This document shows positions 62,202-64,000 of a DNA stretch of 64,000 nucleotides, piece by piece. Each line of letters begins with the position of its first letter. The stretch's first letter is position 1. The notes beneath the pieces are model-generated. The model searched no databases. It was not told the DNA's origin and saw only the letters and a list, made by a program, of their open reading frames with translations. A program made the position numbers and the translations under genes. Source of the DNA: Marinomonas mediterranea MMB-1 (lineage in GTDB: Bacteria > Pseudomonadota > Gammaproteobacteria > Pseudomonadales > Marinomonadaceae); the NCBI RefSeq assembly GCF_000192865.1, contig NC_015276.1, positions 3,720,001-3,784,000 of the forward strand. The letters are read 5' to 3'.

Positions 62202-63311
62202 ATGAACCGCTTTTTGCGTAAAACAAACCTGGTGGGCGCCGCCATAATTGCTGCAAGCTTAATTTCAGCCTGCTCTCCAGAAGAAACACAAGTCGTTGCC
62301 GAAGAAGTTATCCGACCGGTGAAACTTATTAACGTGGCTTCAACTGAAGCGGAAAACGTTCGTCGTTTTCCCGGTGAACTGCAAGCGAGCGAAGAAGCGT
62401 ATTTAGCGTTTAGAGTTGGCGGACAGCTTTCCTCTCTAAATGTAGTATCCGGTCAACGAGTAAAAAAAGGCGACTTACTCGCAACACTAGACCCCACTGA
62501 CTTTAAACTGCAGGTTGAGCTGTCGGAAGCCAACAATCGATTGGCTAAGTCTCAGTTTGGTCGTATAAAAACCATGCTAAAACAAAATGCGACAACAAAA
62601 TCGCAATATGACGAAGCCAAAGCAAACCTTGATCAAACCTCCAATGCGTTAAAAAGCAGCCGAAATCAACTGGGCTACACCAAATTGTACGCCCCCTTTG
62701 ACGGCGTAATTGCATCCGTTGATGTGGAAAACTTCCAATACGTCAATGCCACCCAAACGCTTATGCACATCCAGAATATCGATACGATGGATGTATTGTT
62801 CCAAGTACCTGAGCACATCGTTGTCAATATTCAGAATCCGACAACAGAAATGATTCCAAACGTTTATATCGACGCCTCTCCTGACTTTGAATATCACGGA
62901 ATATACAAAGAGCACGAGACAACCTCAAACAAACAAACAAAAGCTTATGACGTTACTTTGGAACTACTCGAAAGTGATGGCGACTCATTATTCTTACTGC
63001 CTGGCATGACTGCGAACGTTGACATCGATGTAGGTAAATTACTCGGTAAAAAAGTTCATATTACCGTACCTGTTGAAGCTGTGATGCGTAAGGAAGATAC
63101 GCAATCAAACACGTCATACAGCATTGTATGGATTTATGATGAATCTACTCAAAGTGTGTCATCACGCCAAGTTGAACTGGGTGAGTTGCAAGACGACAAA
63201 ATTGAAATTCTGACCGGCCTTAACCCTAACGACAAAGTCGTTGCTGCGGGTATACACAGCCTTACTGAGAATATGAAAGTTCGTCCCTGGACACGAGAGC
63301 GAGGCATTTAA
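62202..63311 (+). CDS. RND efflux periplasmic adaptor (membrane fusion protein)
   Basis: 369 aa lipoprotein with lipobox LISAC (Cys24). It has the HlyD/AcrA layout: lipoyl half (FRVGGQLSSLNVVSGQRVKKGDLLATLDPTDFK), a coiled-coil hairpin at about 100-150, the second lipoyl half (LYAPFDGVIASVDV) and a beta-barrel (LLPGMTANVDIDVGK). It links an inner-membrane RND pump to an outer-membrane channel. GGAG precedes ATG 62202. It starts the operon with the RND permease, whose GTG lies 2 bases after the stop. No outer-membrane factor is seen inside the window. Confidence 0.92.
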   Translation: MNRFLRKTNLVGAAIIAASLISACSPEETQVVAEEVIRPVKLINVASTEAENVRRFPGELQASEEAYLAFRVGGQLSSLNVVSGQRVKKGDLLATLDPTDFKLQVELSEANNRLAKSQFGRIKTMLKQNATTKSQYDEAKANLDQTSNALKSSRNQLGYTKLYAPFDGVIASVDVENFQYVNATQTLMHIQNIDTMDVLFQVPEHIVVNIQNPTTEMIPNVYIDASPDFEYHGIYKEHETTSNKQTKAYDVTLELLESDGDSLFLLPGMTANVDIDVGKLLGKKVHITVPVEAVMRKEDTQSNTSYSIVWIYDESTQSVSSRQVELGELQDDKIEILTGLNPNDKVVAAGIHSLTENMKVRPWTRERGI

Positions 63312-63313
63312 AC

Positions 63314-64000
63314 GTGAATATCGCAGGCTATTTTATACAAAGAAAAGTCACTAGTTGGATGGTGACACTGATCTTGTTAGTGGGTGGTTCCATCGCATTT
63401 ACTAACCTAGGTCAGCTTGAAGACCCTGAATTTACGATTAAAGACACATTGATCGTGACTCTTTACCCAGGCGCTTCACCAGAACAGGTTGAAGAAGAGG
63501 TAACTTATCCTATTGAACGGGAACTTCAGAATCTCCCTTACGTTGATAAAATAAAATCAACATCCAAAGCGGGATATTCTAAAGTTCAAATCACCATTAA
63601 AGATAAATATCGCGCGCAAGCTCTCAAACAAATTTGGGATGAAGTGCGTAAGAAAATTCGCGATATGTCTGGAACACTTCCTACAGGTGTTCAAACGCCA
63701 ATTGTGATTGACGATTTTGGTGACGTGTACGGTGTTATGCTGGCGATACACGGTGAAGGCTACCCTTATAAAGACCTAGAAGATTATGTCGATTACCTCA
63801 AACGAGAGCTGGTTCTCGTCAACGGTGTCGCTAAAGTTGAAATTTCTGCCGAACAAGATGAGCAAGTCACGATTGAAGTGTCTCGCGCTAAATTGGCAAC
63901 AATGGGCATCACTACAGATCAATTTAAATCTCTACTTGCTAATCAAAACGCAGTCTCCAATGCGGGCCGAGTTCGAGTAGGTTCTGAGTACATCCGTATT
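63314..64000 (+). CDS. RND efflux permease, N-terminal part (runs off window)
   Basis: The first 229 codons of an inner-membrane RND transporter. It opens NIAGYFIQRKVTSWMVTLIL (TM1), then FTNLGQLEDPEFTIKDTLIV, YPGASPEQVEEEVTYPIERE and GVAKVEISAEQDEQVTIEVS, all typical of the MexK/AcrB porter domain. The proton-relay residues lie outside the window. The start is GTG 63314 with GAGG upstream. Substrate is unknown. It continues beyond base 64000. Confidence 0.92.
   Translation, partial: MNIAGYFIQRKVTSWMVTLILLVGGSIAFTNLGQLEDPEFTIKDTLIVTLYPGASPEQVEEEVTYPIERELQNLPYVDKIKSTSKAGYSKVQITIKDKYRAQALKQIWDEVRKKIRDMSGTLPTGVQTPIVIDDFGDVYGVMLAIHGEGYPYKDLEDYVDYLKRELVLVNGVAKVEISAEQDEQVTIEVSRAKLATMGITTDQFKSLLANQNAVSNAGRVRVGSEYIRI

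Overview
The window reads as a chromosomal segment of a marine gammaproteobacterium, most likely Oceanospirillales and Marinomonas-like. This is inference from gene content and moderate GC, not a database result. Pointers are a HexR-controlled Entner-Doudoroff/lower glycolysis block (edd, gap, pykA), three large methyl-accepting chemotaxis proteins, a Na+/proline symporter, a Fur-boxed fagA-fumC pair, and a ubiK-glnK-amtB-comM neighbourhood resembling that of Pseudomonas. I see no rRNA, tRNA, CRISPR array, prophage or intact insertion sequence. The main repeat is a palindrome array in front of radA.

Layout. 1-7.4 kb: tail of a class III aminotransferase, PhzF-like protein, sbmA, an MFS transporter, a small unknown gene beside a HlyU-family gene, an alpha/beta hydrolase and an SDR. 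7.6-15.7 kb: a Cache chemoreceptor, glutathione-dependent formaldehyde oxidation (frmA, fghA) with a divergent LysR gene and a palindromic operator, a DUF3820 protein, a YgeA-type racemase and a second Cache chemoreceptor. 15.8-22.9 kb: fumC and a FagA-like gene under Fur boxes, slyD, an MscS channel with a DUF1439 lipoprotein, LexA-boxed yebG, a cytochrome b561 and a membrane-anchored SRPBCC-GyrI protein. 23-29.3 kb: a three-gene ABC importer of the ferric/phosphonate class, ung, a choline-kinase-like phosphotransferase and hexR.

29.7-36.9 kb: putP, edd, gap, pykA and mgsA; the edd/gap intergenic region carries HexR-type palindromes. 37-42.9 kb: a Zur-type palindrome sits between a GalB-like PIG-L hydrolase and folE2-dihydroorotase, suggesting a zinc-starvation cluster. 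It is followed by a lipoate ligase-like gene, a DinB protein and a diguanylate cyclase. 43.2-50.6 kb: a small membrane protein, a B12-binding-type radical SAM protein, a third chemoreceptor, two small proteins and rep. 50.7-59.5 kb: a BASS-family transporter, comM, a secreted fibrinogen-like protein, ubiK, glnK-amtB, radA and DUF1289. 59.5-64 kb: a ClpP-like lipoprotein, mmsA and an RND efflux pair whose permease runs off the window.

Several metal-stress and nutrient regulators can be read from operators: Fur (17.75-17.84 kb), Zur (37.81 kb), HexR (33.5-33.75 kb), LexA (20.25 kb), and sigma-54 with NtrC-like sites (55.53-55.67 kb). The points most worth a second look are the Zur cluster, the structured fagA-fumC leader, a 14-bp hairpin inside the 5' end of the ABC permease gene, the palindrome array that appears to give radA a new ribosome binding site, the fibrinogen-like secreted protein and the radical SAM enzyme.
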